Of a stretch of 64,000 nucleotides of DNA, positions 10,227-19,390 are shown one piece after another. The position numbers and the translations under genes were made by a program. How positions within the stretch are numbered: the stretch's first letter is position 1; every line of letters starts with the position of its first letter. Below the pieces are notes generated by a model. That model saw only the letters and a program-made list of their open reading frames with translations, searched no databases and had not been told where the DNA came from. Origin of the DNA: Rhodococcus globerulus NBRC 14531 (GTDB lineage: Bacteria; Actinomycetota; Actinomycetes; Mycobacteriales; Mycobacteriaceae); NCBI RefSeq assembly GCF_001894805.1, contig NZ_BCWX01000005.1, forward strand, positions 124,001 to 188,000, in the 5' to 3' direction.

Positions 10227-10700
10227 TTACTTGATATTGAAGATCACAGCTCGCTGGACGATGAAGTTGATGACCGTTGCGGTGCCCTGCGCGATGACAA
10301 ACGCCAGAGGCATGCGCCACCATTCGTCGGCGAGCACATGCAACATCACTGCGTTGAGCCCGACCTGAACGGCAAAGGTCACCGCGTACAGCACGACAAC
10401 AGCGATAAACCGGGCGCGCGACGGCTCGGCCTTGAACGTCCACCGGCGATTGATCAGATACGCCGTGGTGGTACCGGCAACGAAGCTCAGAGCTTTTGCT
10501 GCGGTGTACGACAGCCCCAACGCGTGGAGCAGCGCATACAGCCCGTAGTCCACGATCGCCGACAACCCGCCCGTCGCAACAAACCGGACGATCTGCGTTT
10601 TCAGGTCGAGAGCGTCATCGGCGAGGTCCGTCGTGACGGGAATCTCCACCGGCAGAGGGACGTGGGGTTCGTGCTGGTGGTTCGCAGGCGTTTCGGGCAC
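10227..10700 (-). CDS. GtrA-family four-TM membrane protein (Rv3789-like)
   Basis: 157 aa with a charged N-terminus and four hydrophobic segments. The GtrA signature is seen in [20 protein letters not shown] and [13 protein letters not shown]. It lies divergent from dprE1, the position of Rv3789 in M. tuberculosis. Rv3789 has been linked to decaprenylphosphoryl-arabinose handling and to anchoring of AftA; whether the rhodococcal protein acts as a flippase or a scaffold is open. The start is GTG 10700, 64 bp from the dprE1 start. Confidence 0.9.
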   Translation of the reverse strand: MPETPANHQHEPHVPLPVEIPVTTDLADDALDLKTQIVRFVATGGLSAIVDYGLYALLHALGLSYTAAKALSFVAGTTTAYLINRRWTFKAEPSRARFIAVVVLYAVTFAVQVGLNAVMLHVLADEWWRMPLAFVIAQGTATVINFIVQRAVIFNIK

Positions 10701-10751
10701 GACGACGAGCGTAACGACTCCAGCCCAAGCCGTCCGGCTCTACTCCCAGGT

Positions 10752-10757
10752 AACCTC
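10752..10757 (+). promoter_or_regulatory. Putative -10 box of dprE1 (leaderless transcript)
   Basis: TAACCT is followed by exactly 8 nt and then the dprE1 ATG at 10765. No Shine-Dalgarno precedes the ATG. This matches the actinobacterial TANNNT -10 with transcription starting at or next to the start codon. The same spacing recurs before both emb genes. Confidence 0.5.
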
Positions 10758-10764
10758 TACGTTG

Positions 10765-12198
10765 ATGTCCACGACAGCAGAAGAGACGCCCAAGCAGGCT
10801 CTCCACACCCAAGCCCGCACCCTCACCGGTTGGGGACGCACCGCCGCCACCACCGCACAGGTGTTGTCCACCCCCGACGTGGAAGTGATCGCAAGTGCGG
10901 TCGCCCAGGTTGCGGAGAAGAACGAGTCCAAGCCGTCGCATTTACGACGCGGTGTCATCGCGCGCGGTCTCGGCCGTTCGTACGGTGATCCGGCGCAGAA
11001 CGCAGGCGGCTTGGTCATCGACATGAATGCGCTCAACCGTATTCATCGCATCGATCGTGACACCGCTTTGGTGGACGTCGACGCCGGGGTGAACCTGGAT
11101 CAGCTGATGAAGGCTGCTCTGCCGTTCGGCCTGTGGGTTCCCGTGCTGCCAGGTACGCGCCAGGTCACGATCGGCGGCGCCATCGGTTCCGATATTCACG
11201 GCAAGAACCACCACAGCGCGGGCAGCTTCGGCAACCACGTCGTGTCGTTGGATCTGCTGACGGCTGACGGCAAGGTTCGCACCCTCACCCCCAAGGGCGG
11301 GCGTAACGATCCCAAGGCTGCGCTGTTCTGGGCCACGATCGGCGGTATGGGCCTGACGGGCATCATCCTGCGGGCCACCATCAAGATGACGCCGACCGAG
11401 ACGGCATATTTCATCGCCGACGGCGATGTCACCAACAGCCTCGACGAGACAATCGCACTGCACAGCGACGGCAGTGAGGCCAACTACGAGTACTCGAGCG
11501 CCTGGTTCGACGCAATCGCTGCGCCGCCGAAGCTCGGTCGTGCGGCAATCTCGCGGGGCTCCTTGGCCAAGCTCGACCAGCTTCCGGCCAAGCTGCAGAA
11601 GAACCCGCTTGCATTCGACGCGCCGCAGTTGCTGACGTTCCCCGACATCTTCCCCAACGGGCTCGCCAACAAGTTCAACTTCTCGGCGATCGGTGAGGTG
11701 TGGTTCCGCAAGTCGGGAACGTACCGCGGCAAGGTCCAGAATCTGACGCAGTTCTATCACCCGCTCGACATGTTCGGTGAGTGGAACCGCGCCTACGGGT
11801 CCAACGGATTCCTGCAGTACCAGTTCGTGGTTCCGCCGGAGGCTGTCGAAGAGTTCAAGAAGATCATCGTCGACATTCAGCGCAGTGGTCATCACTCGTT
11901 CCTGAATGTGTTCAAGCTGTTCGGCGAGGGCAATCAGGCTCCTCTGAGCTTCCCGATCCCGGGTTGGAACATCTGCGTCGATTTCCGCATCAAGCCGGGC
12001 CTCAACGAATTTGTCACCGAACTCGACAAGCGAGTCCTCGAATTCGGCGGACGCCTGTACACGGCCAAGGATTCGCGGACGTCCGCAGAGACCTTCCATT
12101 CCATGTACCCGCGCATCGACGAGTGGATGGCGACGCGCCGAAAGTACGACCCCACAGGCGTTTTCGCCTCCGATATGTCCAGAAGGCTGGAACTGTGA
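10765..12198 (+). CDS. dprE1: Decaprenylphosphoryl-beta-D-ribose 2'-oxidase
   Basis: 477-aa FAD-dependent oxidase that oxidises DPR to the 2'-keto intermediate, the first half of the DPR-to-DPA epimerisation supplying all cell-wall arabinose. Its mycobacterial homologue acts in the periplasm. The FAD-binding PCMH-type domain contains [17 protein letters not shown] and [20 protein letters not shown]. Near the C-terminus, [14 protein letters not shown] contains Cys404, equivalent to Cys387 of M. tuberculosis DprE1, the residue attacked by benzothiazinones. The start ATG at 10765 gives a length close to the family; the frame upstream of it is not coding. Its last four bases overlap dprE2. Confidence 0.96.
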   Translation: MSTTAEETPKQALHTQARTLTGWGRTAATTAQVLSTPDVEVIASAVAQVAEKNESKPSHLRRGVIARGLGRSYGDPAQNAGGLVIDMNALNRIHRIDRDTALVDVDAGVNLDQLMKAALPFGLWVPVLPGTRQVTIGGAIGSDIHGKNHHSAGSFGNHVVSLDLLTADGKVRTLTPKGGRNDPKAALFWATIGGMGLTGIILRATIKMTPTETAYFIADGDVTNSLDETIALHSDGSEANYEYSSAWFDAIAAPPKLGRAAISRGSLAKLDQLPAKLQKNPLAFDAPQLLTFPDIFPNGLANKFNFSAIGEVWFRKSGTYRGKVQNLTQFYHPLDMFGEWNRAYGSNGFLQYQFVVPPEAVEEFKKIIVDIQRSGHHSFLNVFKLFGEGNQAPLSFPIPGWNICVDFRIKPGLNEFVTELDKRVLEFGGRLYTAKDSRTSAETFHSMYPRIDEWMATRRKYDPTGVFASDMSRRLEL

Positions 12199-12956
12199 TC
12201 AACGCTGTAGGTAACCCGCAAACTGTTTTGCTTCTCGGTGGAACGTCCGAGATCGGCCTCGCGATGTGCGAGGAGTACTTGAAGAAGTCGCCGCTGCGCA
12301 TCATTCTGGCGACGCTGCCCGGCGATCCCGGCACCGATGCCGCGGTCAAGGGACTCGAAGCCAAGGGCGCCACCAAGGTTGAGGTCGTCGACTTCGACGC
12401 TGTGAAGTTCGACAGCCACCCCGACGTCATCGACAAGGCGTGGGCCGGCGGCGACGTAGATGTCGCGATCGTTGCGTTCGGTTTGGACGGTGACGCCGAG
12501 GAGCTGTGGCAGAACCAGCGCAAGGCTGTCCTGGTCGCAAACGTCAACTACACCGCGGCAGTCTCCGTCGGTGTGCTGATCGGCGAGAAGATGAAGGCTC
12601 AGGGCTTCGGCAAGATCATTGCGATGTCGTCGGTTGCCGGTGAGCGCGTGAAGCGCGCCAACTTCGTCTACGGCTCCACCAAGGCCGGTCTCGATGGCTT
12701 CTATCTGGGCCTCGGCGAGGCTTTGGCGGAGTTCGGCCCGAGCGTAACGGTGGTTCGACCGGGCATGGTGCGCACCAAGTTCAGCGCCCACGTCAAGGAA
12801 GCACCCCTGACCGTCAACAAGGAAGACGTCGCGCGGCTTGCTGTTGCAGCGTCGGACAAGGGCAAGGAAATTGTCTGGGCACCGGGCCCGTTCCGCTTCG
12901 TGATGATGGCTCTGCGCCACGTGCCGCGACCTATCTTCCGGAAGCTGCCCGTCTAA
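12195..12956 (+). CDS. dprE2: Decaprenylphosphoryl-2-keto-ribose reductase
   Basis: 253-aa short-chain dehydrogenase that reduces the keto intermediate from DprE1 to decaprenylphosphoryl-arabinose. NAD(P)-binding [17 protein letters not shown] is near the N-terminus; the catalytic Ser and YxxxK are in MSSVAGERV and [11 protein letters not shown]. The start GTG at 12195 overlaps the dprE1 stop (GTGA), so the two are translationally coupled and probably form the known DprE1-DprE2 pair. Length agrees with the M. tuberculosis enzyme. Confidence 0.96.
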   Translation: MINAVGNPQTVLLLGGTSEIGLAMCEEYLKKSPLRIILATLPGDPGTDAAVKGLEAKGATKVEVVDFDAVKFDSHPDVIDKAWAGGDVDVAIVAFGLDGDAEELWQNQRKAVLVANVNYTAAVSVGVLIGEKMKAQGFGKIIAMSSVAGERVKRANFVYGSTKAGLDGFYLGLGEALAEFGPSVTVVRPGMVRTKFSAHVKEAPLTVNKEDVARLAVAASDKGKEIVWAPGPFRFVMMALRHVPRPIFRKLPV

Positions 12957-12966
12957 GCTCTTTTTC

Positions 12967-14892
12967 GTGTCACAGACAACAGCTGAACCAGCTCTGACAA
13001 CTGCCTCCCCGTCGCCGTGGCGTAATGCCGCGGCGACGGTGGTGGAAATGGCGCTCGCGGCACTGGTAGCGGTCGTCGTCGCCGCTGTCGGACTGTTCGC
13101 GTTCAGCCAGGTCGACTGGCCGGCGTTCACGTCGTCGAATGTCACTCAAGCCGTCACGACGGTCTTGCAGGTTGTCTGTATCGCCGTGATCGGCGTCGCC
13201 GTGCTGATGTTCCGCGCCCGCAAAGCGCAGCGAACTGCAAAGCTCCTCTCGTGGGCGGGGCTTTCGGGCTTCGTCACCACGACGCTCGGACTCCCTCTCG
13301 CCGCAACCACGCTGTATCTGCACGGGGTTTCGGTCGATCAACAATTCCGCACCGAATACCTGACTCGGCTCACGGATTCCGCTGCGCTGCAAGACATGAC
13401 GTATGTGGATCTCCCGCCGTTCTACCCGGCCGGCTGGTTCTGGGTCGGTGGACGCGTCGCAAATCTGCTGGGTATGGACGGCTGGGAAGCCTTCAAGCCC
13501 TATGCGATCGGCTCGATCGCCGTTGTCGCCGTGATTGCACTCGTGTTGTGGACCAAGCTCATTCGACGCGACTGGGCGGTAGTCGCGGCGTTGGCCGTTA
13601 CCGCGGTTGTGTTGGCGTACAACTCCCCTGAGGCGTACGGCGCCGTCGTCAACCTCCTGATCCCGCCGGTGCTCATCCTCGCTTGGGGCGCCCTCGATCG
13701 CCCGGGTTCGTCCCGGTTTGCCGGAGCGGGAGCAGTTCTCGGCACCGGCTTGTTCCTCGGATACGCAGCGACCGTCTACACGCTGTACCTCGGATTTGCC
13801 GCGTTTGCGGTAACACTGATGGGTATCGTCGCGGCGGTTCTCGCGGCCCGCGCCCAGAACACCTGGAAAGCCGCACTCGGACCACTGATCCGACTGGTCG
13901 TCATCGCCGTCATCGCCGGCGTGGTCGCTCTGACTGTCTGGGCTCCCTACCTGCTCGAAGCGCTCTCGGGCGCTCCCGCCGAGTCGGGCACCGCTATGCA
14001 TTACCTCCCGGATTCCGGCGCGGTACTCCCCTTCCCGATGCTGCACTTCTCACTCGTCGGCGCGCTGTGCATGTTGGGCACGATCTGGCTGATTTCCCGG
14101 TTCCTGTTCTCACGCAGGGCACGGGCGCTGGGTATCGGCGTGATTGCGGTGTATTTGTGGGCCCTGTTGTCGATGATGTTCACGGTTGCCGGCAGCACTC
14201 TTCTCGGATTCCGGCTCGAGCCGGTTCTGATCGGGCTCCTCGCCGCGGCAGGTGTGTTCGGCTTCTTCGAGTTCGCCGGCTGGATCGTGTTGGCCACCAG
14301 CGAGAATCCGCGGGTCAAAGCAGTACTCGTTGCTCTCGGCGTCATCGGCGCGATTTCCTTTGCGCAGAACATCCCGCAGGTGCTGGCCCCGGATATCGCT
14401 GTGGCATACAGCGATACCGACGGAAACGGCGAGCGCGGAGATAAGCGCCCGCCGGGAGCCGAAGCGAATTACGCGGACATCGACCGCATCATCCGCGAAC
14501 AATTGGGCCGCGAGCCCCACGATCTGGTGGTCCTGACAGCCGATATCGGCTTCCTGAGCTTCTACCCGTACTTCGGTTTCCAAGGATTGACATCGCACTA
14601 CGCAAATCCGTTGGCAGACTTCCGGGCCCGCGCGGAGCTGATCGAGAATTGGTCGGAACTCGAGACACCCGACGAGTTGATTGCCGCATTGGATGCCGCA
14701 CCGTGGCGCAGCCCCGACGCATTTGTCTTCCGCCAGGGCGCCGACGGATACACCCTGCGCCTGGCCGAGGATGTCTACCCCAACGATCCCAATGTCCGCA
14801 GGTACACGGTCACGTTCCCCAAGGAGCTGTTCGACGATCCTCGCTTCACGGTCACCGAGCAGGGACCGTTCGTGGTTGTCACCCGCAACTGA
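12967..14892 (+). CDS. aftA: Galactan 5-O-arabinofuranosyltransferase AftA (GT85)
   Basis: 641-aa GT-C membrane enzyme that uses decaprenylphosphoryl-arabinose to place the first arabinofuranose on the galactan chain. Roughly eleven hydrophobic segments occupy residues ~25-470, followed by a soluble extracytoplasmic C-terminal domain. The first large outer loop carries DQQFRTEYLTRLTDSAALQD and DLPPFYPAGWFWVGGR, typical of AftA. It directly follows dprE2, as Rv3792 follows Rv3791. The GTG start at 12967 has no Shine-Dalgarno but has TAAGCT 7 nt upstream. It is encoded together with the enzymes that supply its donor. Confidence 0.93.
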   Translation: MSQTTAEPALTTASPSPWRNAAATVVEMALAALVAVVVAAVGLFAFSQVDWPAFTSSNVTQAVTTVLQVVCIAVIGVAVLMFRARKAQRTAKLLSWAGLSGFVTTTLGLPLAATTLYLHGVSVDQQFRTEYLTRLTDSAALQDMTYVDLPPFYPAGWFWVGGRVANLLGMDGWEAFKPYAIGSIAVVAVIALVLWTKLIRRDWAVVAALAVTAVVLAYNSPEAYGAVVNLLIPPVLILAWGALDRPGSSRFAGAGAVLGTGLFLGYAATVYTLYLGFAAFAVTLMGIVAAVLAARAQNTWKAALGPLIRLVVIAVIAGVVALTVWAPYLLEALSGAPAESGTAMHYLPDSGAVLPFPMLHFSLVGALCMLGTIWLISRFLFSRRARALGIGVIAVYLWALLSMMFTVAGSTLLGFRLEPVLIGLLAAAGVFGFFEFAGWIVLATSENPRVKAVLVALGVIGAISFAQNIPQVLAPDIAVAYSDTDGNGERGDKRPPGAEANYADIDRIIREQLGREPHDLVVLTADIGFLSFYPYFGFQGLTSHYANPLADFRARAELIENWSELETPDELIAALDAAPWRSPDAFVFRQGADGYTLRLAEDVYPNDPNVRRYTVTFPKELFDDPRFTVTEQGPFVVVTRN

Positions 14893-14993
14893 CGCGGTAC
14901 CCCCGATAACAGTAAACAAACGGGATATTCTTCACAGTCGGCTTGCCGGTGACGGTCGTTGACGCGCCCCCTCCGCACCCCTAACTTCATAAC

Positions 14994-15602
14994 GTGACAA
15001 AAACCGATGCCCGAACGGCCATGATCGATGCGGCCGAGCGATTGGTGGCGGAGCGCGGTTTAGCAGCACTGACCTTGCGCGACGTCCAGATCGAGGCTGG
15101 GCAGGCAAACAAGTCGGCAGCGCAGTACCACTTCGGTTCACGCGAAGGCTTGCTGTCCGCGGTGATCGAGTCACGCATGAAGCCGGCTGCGGAGCGCCGA
15201 CACGATCTCCTCAACGCGATCGACGTCGCACAGCAACCGCCGACCATGCGCCAACTCGTGGAAGCGTCGGTGCTGCCGTTGGCCGAGCAGACGATCGAAC
15301 GTGAGCACAGTTTGTACGCGCGTTTTCTGGTGCAGTCCATCTTCGATCCGGGAATGTCGACGGTCATCCGGGACCACCTGCAGGCAGCGACCTTTCGCGA
15401 CGTTCAGCAGCGCATTGCGTCGGCGTCGGAGTTGCCGGCCGATATCGCGGATCTTCGCGCGGGCACACTCAGCATTTTGGCCATCGTGACATTTGCTACC
15501 TGGGAAGGACGAGTTCACAGCCCTGCACAAGCCAAGCTCATCGTGGCCGATCTGATCGAGAGTTGCCTCGGTGCGTTGAACGCGCCGGCACCCCAACCCT
15601 GA
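14994..15602 (+). CDS. TetR/AcrR-family transcriptional regulator
   Basis: 202 aa. The N-terminal helix-turn-helix reads IDAAERLVAERGLAALTLRD followed by SAAQYHFGSREGLLSAVIES, the classic TetR DNA-binding domain; the remaining ~140 residues form an uncharacterised ligand-binding region. The GTG start at 14994 lacks a Shine-Dalgarno, but TAACTT ends 6 nt upstream, suggesting a leaderless mRNA. It sits between aftA and a small membrane protein. Its targets may be nearby genes, but no operator is obvious. Confidence 0.9.
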   Translation: MTKTDARTAMIDAAERLVAERGLAALTLRDVQIEAGQANKSAAQYHFGSREGLLSAVIESRMKPAAERRHDLLNAIDVAQQPPTMRQLVEASVLPLAEQTIEREHSLYARFLVQSIFDPGMSTVIRDHLQAATFRDVQQRIASASELPADIADLRAGTLSILAIVTFATWEGRVHSPAQAKLIVADLIESCLGALNAPAPQP

Positions 15603-15621
15603 TCACACCCGGCCCCAGTTA

Positions 15622-15643
15622 GACCCCTAGTCAGACAGGGGTC
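15622..15643 (+). terminator. Short GC-rich hairpin after tetR
   Basis: GACCCCT, 8-nt loop, AGGGGTC (7-bp perfect stem) begins 20 nt after the tetR stop and is followed by GAGTTTG. It is a weak candidate terminator. Confidence 0.4.
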
Positions 15644-15731
15644 GAGTTTGTCCTCGCCACCACCGGGGTATTCGACTGCTTCACGACGCGGTTGACATGA
15701 CAACTGCGCACCCATCGTGGCGGGGCAGGTG

Positions 15732-16349
15732 ATGACATTGAGCGAACTCGTTGCGCAGAGTCACGAATTGGTTCCACATCGCGCGATCCTGGACGCAGCA
15801 GAGCACACTCTTGTCATTGCGCGAGGTAAGCCATACGGCCCCGAGCAGGCATTTCACGAGCTGCTCCGTGTTGCGACAGAGCATCGGATCGCGGTGCTCA
15901 CTTTGGCGCGGGCTCTTATCGACGTGTCGCAGACACGTGAACCTGAGAGCCTTCCGAAGGATCTGCCGCATACCGTCGCTGCGGCGCAGTGGGGTGCACT
16001 TCTGGATCTGCCCACCCGGGAAACACTGCACGCGCACGACACCGACGACGCTGAGGTAGAAAGTCACCCAGCCGACGAACCTGCTGTCGATTACCTGCTC
16101 TCGACAGATCTTGCCGGTCGCATCGTCTTTGTGTCGCTGGCGTTCACCATCGCTGCGATTGTGGGATTCTTTGCCCACGACTGGGCGCTGTTACTTCTTG
16201 TGACGGCGGCATGCACGGCGTGGGCGGCGGTGGCACTCGCAATGAAGGCCGTCCGCACCTCCCGCACTCACCGCCGGTCGATCCCTACCGAATACCGGTC
16301 GAATACGCAGGCTCCCAACAACTCTCACCGTCACACTGTTGCAGCGTGA
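15732..16349 (+). CDS. Small two-TM membrane protein with ANTAR-like N-terminal region
   Basis: 205 aa from ATG 15732 (GTG 15717 would add five residues). Residues ~10-65 (RAILDAAEHTLVIARGKPYG, then EQAFHELLRVATEHRIAVLT and LARALIDVS) resemble an ANTAR helical domain, which in other proteins binds RNA and acts in antitermination. A linker follows, then two hydrophobic helices around IVFVSLAFTIAAIVGFFA and WALLLLVTAACTAWAAVALA, and a basic tail. No response-regulator or GAF domain is present. An ANTAR-like region on a membrane protein is unusual and the resemblance was judged by eye. The stop codon lies inside the terminator stem. Confidence 0.6.
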   Translation: MTLSELVAQSHELVPHRAILDAAEHTLVIARGKPYGPEQAFHELLRVATEHRIAVLTLARALIDVSQTREPESLPKDLPHTVAAAQWGALLDLPTRETLHAHDTDDAEVESHPADEPAVDYLLSTDLAGRIVFVSLAFTIAAIVGFFAHDWALLLLVTAACTAWAAVALAMKAVRTSRTHRRSIPTEYRSNTQAPNNSHRHTVAA

Positions 16350-16359
16350 CGGTGAGAGT
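16321..16359. terminator. Perfect 14-bp hairpin, probable bidirectional terminator
   Basis: ACTCTCACCGTCAC (16321-16334), 11-nt loop, GTGACGGTGAGAGT (16346-16359). It lies between the convergent ANTAR-like gene and the porin gene and contains the stop codon of the former. There is no clear U-tract, which is common in actinobacteria. Confidence 0.7.
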
Positions 16360-16389
16360 CGTAACGATCAAAGCCTCTGCCCTTTAAAG

Positions 16390-17118
16390 TCAAAGTCTCT
16401 GCGGCGCTCCGTATGTGACGACCGTGTCCCCATTGGATGTCACGGCCTTTGCGTACGGCCGGATGGTGACCGGACCGATGGCACCCTGCACGTATCCGTG
16501 GATTCCTTGCATCCGCACCGTCGCTTCGCGGCCGTCGAATGTCTGATCTTCGAGCAACTCCACGTCGGTAATTCCACCCGGCGCCAAATCCACGTCAAGT
16601 TCCTGCGACGGGATGATGTCTCCACCGAGTACAAATGCATTCGAGATGTCGAGTCCCAGAGCCGGTTCGGGAATGAACCCGATTCCGAGGTTGGTTCCGC
16701 TCTCCACGCCCCAGTCGAGTCCGGGGCTGTTGAGGACAACCGTGGCACCGGTCAACGCGATCGGGTAGCCGATTTGGTAGCCGATCGTCAGTTGGGTTCC
16801 GGTGAAACTGTCCGCGTCTGGGCCGTCGATGCGCACCGACGCAACGCCGTCGTGGAAGAACTCGACGCTCAGTGGCGAACTGTCGAGCGGCGGGACTGTG
16901 TGGATGGCTGTGTCCATCTGCAGGACTTCTATGCGGTTTCCCTTGACGTCCGTGATCGAACTCGCGTTGTCGACTCCCGCCGACGCGTTGGTGCTGCCGA
17001 ACGCGACGGCAAGGGCGGCCACTGCCCCGACAGCCCCGATGCGAGCCCCGTTACGAGCCTTGTTCCTACTCGCTGCGCGTTTACCCCCTGCGCCGCCGCA
17101 AACCCGTGTGTTCGTCAT
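16390..17118 (-). CDS. MspA-family outer-membrane porin
   Basis: About 242 aa from ATG 17118 (the frame stays open further upstream). A basic N-terminus and a hydrophobic segment ending AFGSTNASAG give a Sec signal peptide. The mature part starts with GVDNASSITDVKGNRIEVLQ and carries TAIHTVPPLDSSPLSVEFFH and LTIGYQIGYPIALTGA, as in MspA-type octameric porins of the mycolate outer membrane. It would provide a hydrophilic uptake channel. The gene sits as an extra insertion between aftA and the emb genes on the opposite strand. Confidence 0.88.
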   Translation of the reverse strand: MTNTRVCGGAGGKRAASRNKARNGARIGAVGAVAALAVAFGSTNASAGVDNASSITDVKGNRIEVLQMDTAIHTVPPLDSSPLSVEFFHDGVASVRIDGPDADSFTGTQLTIGYQIGYPIALTGATVVLNSPGLDWGVESGTNLGIGFIPEPALGLDISNAFVLGGDIIPSQELDVDLAPGGITDVELLEDQTFDGREATVRMQGIHGYVQGAIGPVTIRPYAKAVTSNGDTVVTYGAPQRL

Positions 17119-17383
17119 GCACAAGCACCATCCCATCAGGTTGTGACCCCGATGGGTTCCCGCTTTGTCGAGAACGCGATCCGTCGGGGCTGTGTGAACG
17201 AATTCGGGGTACACGAATTCGAGCAGGACACCTCCGAGGTACCCATGTCACAAAGCCGCCAAACTCGACCGACCGGTTATCTCGAATGAGGCACGAGCGG
17301 GCCTGAACTGCCCCGAATACGGCCTGCTCGCGCAGCTGCAGGCTGGTCTCCAGGCCATCGTTCGTTACGCTGGCGGGATAAGT

Positions 17384-17396
17384 TATCGAATCGATA
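17384..17396. promoter_or_regulatory. Palindrome TATCGA-A-TCGATA
   Basis: A perfect 6-1-6 inverted repeat in the ~370-bp region between the divergent porin (start 17118) and the GT-C gene (start 17490). It may be an operator. The rest of the gap holds no recognisable gene. Confidence 0.3.
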
Positions 17397-17415
17397 CCTT
17401 CAGCGGGTACCTCGT

Positions 17416-17462
17416 AACCACCGAGGAACCGCCGAGACAACCACCGAGGCAACCACCGAGAT
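17416..17462 (+). repeat. Tandem ~12-bp repeat (4 copies) before the GT-C gene
   Basis: Successive units AACCACCGAGG, AACCGCCGAGAC, AACCACCGAGGC and AACCACCGAGAT end about 27 nt before the ATG at 17490. Function unknown; position suggests the 5' leader of the GT-C gene. Confidence 0.7.
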
Positions 17463-17489
17463 TGGTTTCATCCGAAAGGCGCCGACTGC

Positions 17490-19331
17490 ATGACCGAGAC
17501 TCTGCCCGAACCTCAACAACAGCTGGTCGAGGCGACACCAGGGCGGGTCCGTTCAGTTATCAGCCGAGGCCGGATGGTCGATCTCGCGATCATGGTGCTC
17601 TTTGTCCTGGCCGCGTTCTGGGTGATGTCGAATCTCTGGCGCAACCTGGAGTCCGGTTATCTGGTCAACGCGGGCCGCGACCAGTCGATGTGGGAATGGT
17701 TCTTCGCCGACACCGCGCACGCGCTCTCTCAGTTCCGCACACCGTTGTACAGCGACCTGCTGAATTATCCGCTCGGTGTGAACCTGATGGCCAATACCGC
17801 GATGTTCGGCATCAGCATGCCGCTGGCGCCGCTCACCTTGCTTTTCGGGCCGACGCCGACTTATGCGATCGGGCTGACCTTAGGCCTGGCCGGTACCGCA
17901 ATCGCCTGGTACTGGACATTTTCTCGGCATGTGCTGACGGGCGTTTCCGTTCGGGTGAAGTGTGCGGCCGCAATTGGTGGCGGGTTCTGCGGATTTGCCC
18001 CTGCCATGATCTCGCACGCAAACGGTCACCCGAATTTTGTGGCCTTCTTTGTCATCCCGTTCATCTTCATGCAGGTTATCCGCGTTTCACGTGGAACCAA
18101 TGTGGTCAGGGACGGCGTCGTCCTTGGCCTGCTCATGGCGTGGCAGATCTTCCTCGGCGAAGAACCACTCCTCATCTTCACCATGTCCGCGATGGTGTTC
18201 GGCGCTGTGTACGCACTCTCGGATCTTCCGAGAGCGCGGGCTGCGATCAAGCGCAGCCTGCCCGGCTTGGCCGTCGGCGCAATCGTGTCCATCCTCATCA
18301 CTGCGATACCGCTCTACTCACAGTTCTTCGGCCCCGCAAGCTACGACGGCGTCGGCCACGGCCAGGCGGGAGCCGACTTCGGCGCGTTCACCACCCTCCC
18401 CACCGAATCGGTGGGCGGCGACAAGACCGGCGCCGAGTACCGCATGAACCCCACCGAGGAGAACTCGTACTTCGGTTGGCCGATCGTCATTCTGATCTTC
18501 TTCGCGACGGTATGGCTGTGGAAGATGAAGCTCACTCACGCCGCTGCGGCCGTTATCGTCGTGATGGGCGTGCTGTCATTGGGGTCCGAGCTTGTCTACA
18601 AGGGCGATCACACCGGCATCACGTTGCCCTGGAAGTTCCTGGCCCACTTGCCGCTGTTCGAGTCGGTCCTGGAGTCACGCTTTGCCATGGGTGCAATTCC
18701 CGCCATCGGGTTGCTGCTGACATTGGGTACGTATCGCGCACTGGTGGAGCTTCGTAATCCCCGCGGCGGCAATTCTCGCGGCCCTGGCCTGATATTGCCC
18801 GGCGCGTGGTTGGCGGTGCTGGCGCTCGCAGTGGTTGTCCTGATTCCGACGCGCATCGATACCGTCGAACGCCCGGACACCCCGAAGTTCATCACCAGCG
18901 GATCGTGGGAGAACTACGTCAGCGACGGCAGCCTCGTGTCGGTTCCCGTGTCCAGCGGTGAAGAAGCGCGGGCCATGCGCTGGCAGATCGATGCCGATTT
19001 CGGCTTCCCGATCGCCGGCGGCTACTTCGTCGGCCCTCATTCGATTACCCGCGGCGGCATCTACGGGGCTGAGTTCCGCCCCACGTCGTCGCTTCTGGTC
19101 AAGACCAACGAGACCGGTCAGATCCCCGTTGTCGACGCCACCACCCGCGCCGACGCCCTCACCGACCTGCGGTTCTGGCGTGCCGACGTCCTGGTACTCC
19201 CGAAAGCAAGCAACGACAACGCGTTGCGTCAGACGGTCAACGCTCTGGTGGGCTTCGACGCCACCTCGGTCGACGACGTCTGGGTGTGGGACGTCCGTGA
19301 CCTCGTGAGCGGTAAGACGACCAACAAGTAG
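17490..19331 (+). CDS. GT-C-type polytopic membrane protein, probable glycosyltransferase of unknown substrate
   Basis: 613 aa with about ten to twelve hydrophobic segments over residues ~30-470 and a soluble C-terminal domain of ~150 residues. The first outer loop contains SGYLVNAGRDQSMWEWFFAD, placing an acidic residue where GT-C enzymes keep their catalytic Asp. Topology and location between aftA and the emb genes suggest transfer of arabinose or another sugar from a polyprenyl-phosphate donor. M. tuberculosis has no gene at this position (established gene order). I cannot assign a named family, so the function is inference. The ATG follows a GAAAGG-like site (CCGAAAGGCGCCGACTGCATG). Confidence 0.72.
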   Translation: MTETLPEPQQQLVEATPGRVRSVISRGRMVDLAIMVLFVLAAFWVMSNLWRNLESGYLVNAGRDQSMWEWFFADTAHALSQFRTPLYSDLLNYPLGVNLMANTAMFGISMPLAPLTLLFGPTPTYAIGLTLGLAGTAIAWYWTFSRHVLTGVSVRVKCAAAIGGGFCGFAPAMISHANGHPNFVAFFVIPFIFMQVIRVSRGTNVVRDGVVLGLLMAWQIFLGEEPLLIFTMSAMVFGAVYALSDLPRARAAIKRSLPGLAVGAIVSILITAIPLYSQFFGPASYDGVGHGQAGADFGAFTTLPTESVGGDKTGAEYRMNPTEENSYFGWPIVILIFFATVWLWKMKLTHAAAAVIVVMGVLSLGSELVYKGDHTGITLPWKFLAHLPLFESVLESRFAMGAIPAIGLLLTLGTYRALVELRNPRGGNSRGPGLILPGAWLAVLALAVVVLIPTRIDTVERPDTPKFITSGSWENYVSDGSLVSVPVSSGEEARAMRWQIDADFGFPIAGGYFVGPHSITRGGIYGAEFRPTSSLLVKTNETGQIPVVDATTRADALTDLRFWRADVLVLPKASNDNALRQTVNALVGFDATSVDDVWVWDVRDLVSGKTTNK

Positions 19332-19367
19332 CGCTTCCTTAAGTCGTCTCTCAGGATGTAACGGGCG

Positions 19368-19384
19368 ACACTCGCCTAACATCG
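19368..19384 (+). promoter_or_regulatory. Promoter block of the first emb gene (TAACAT -10)
   Basis: ACACTCGCCTAACATCG, with TAACAT at 19377-19382 and 8 nt before the GTG at 19391. A copy differing at one base precedes embB with identical spacing. No Shine-Dalgarno is present, so a leaderless transcript is likely. Confidence 0.55.
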
Positions 19385-19390
19385 TTCCTT

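Noticed and set aside
17462-18757. 431-codon plus-strand frame overlapping the GT-C gene in another phase
   Set aside because: Arg/His-rich translation without hydrophobic segments, against a clear membrane protein in the other frame.
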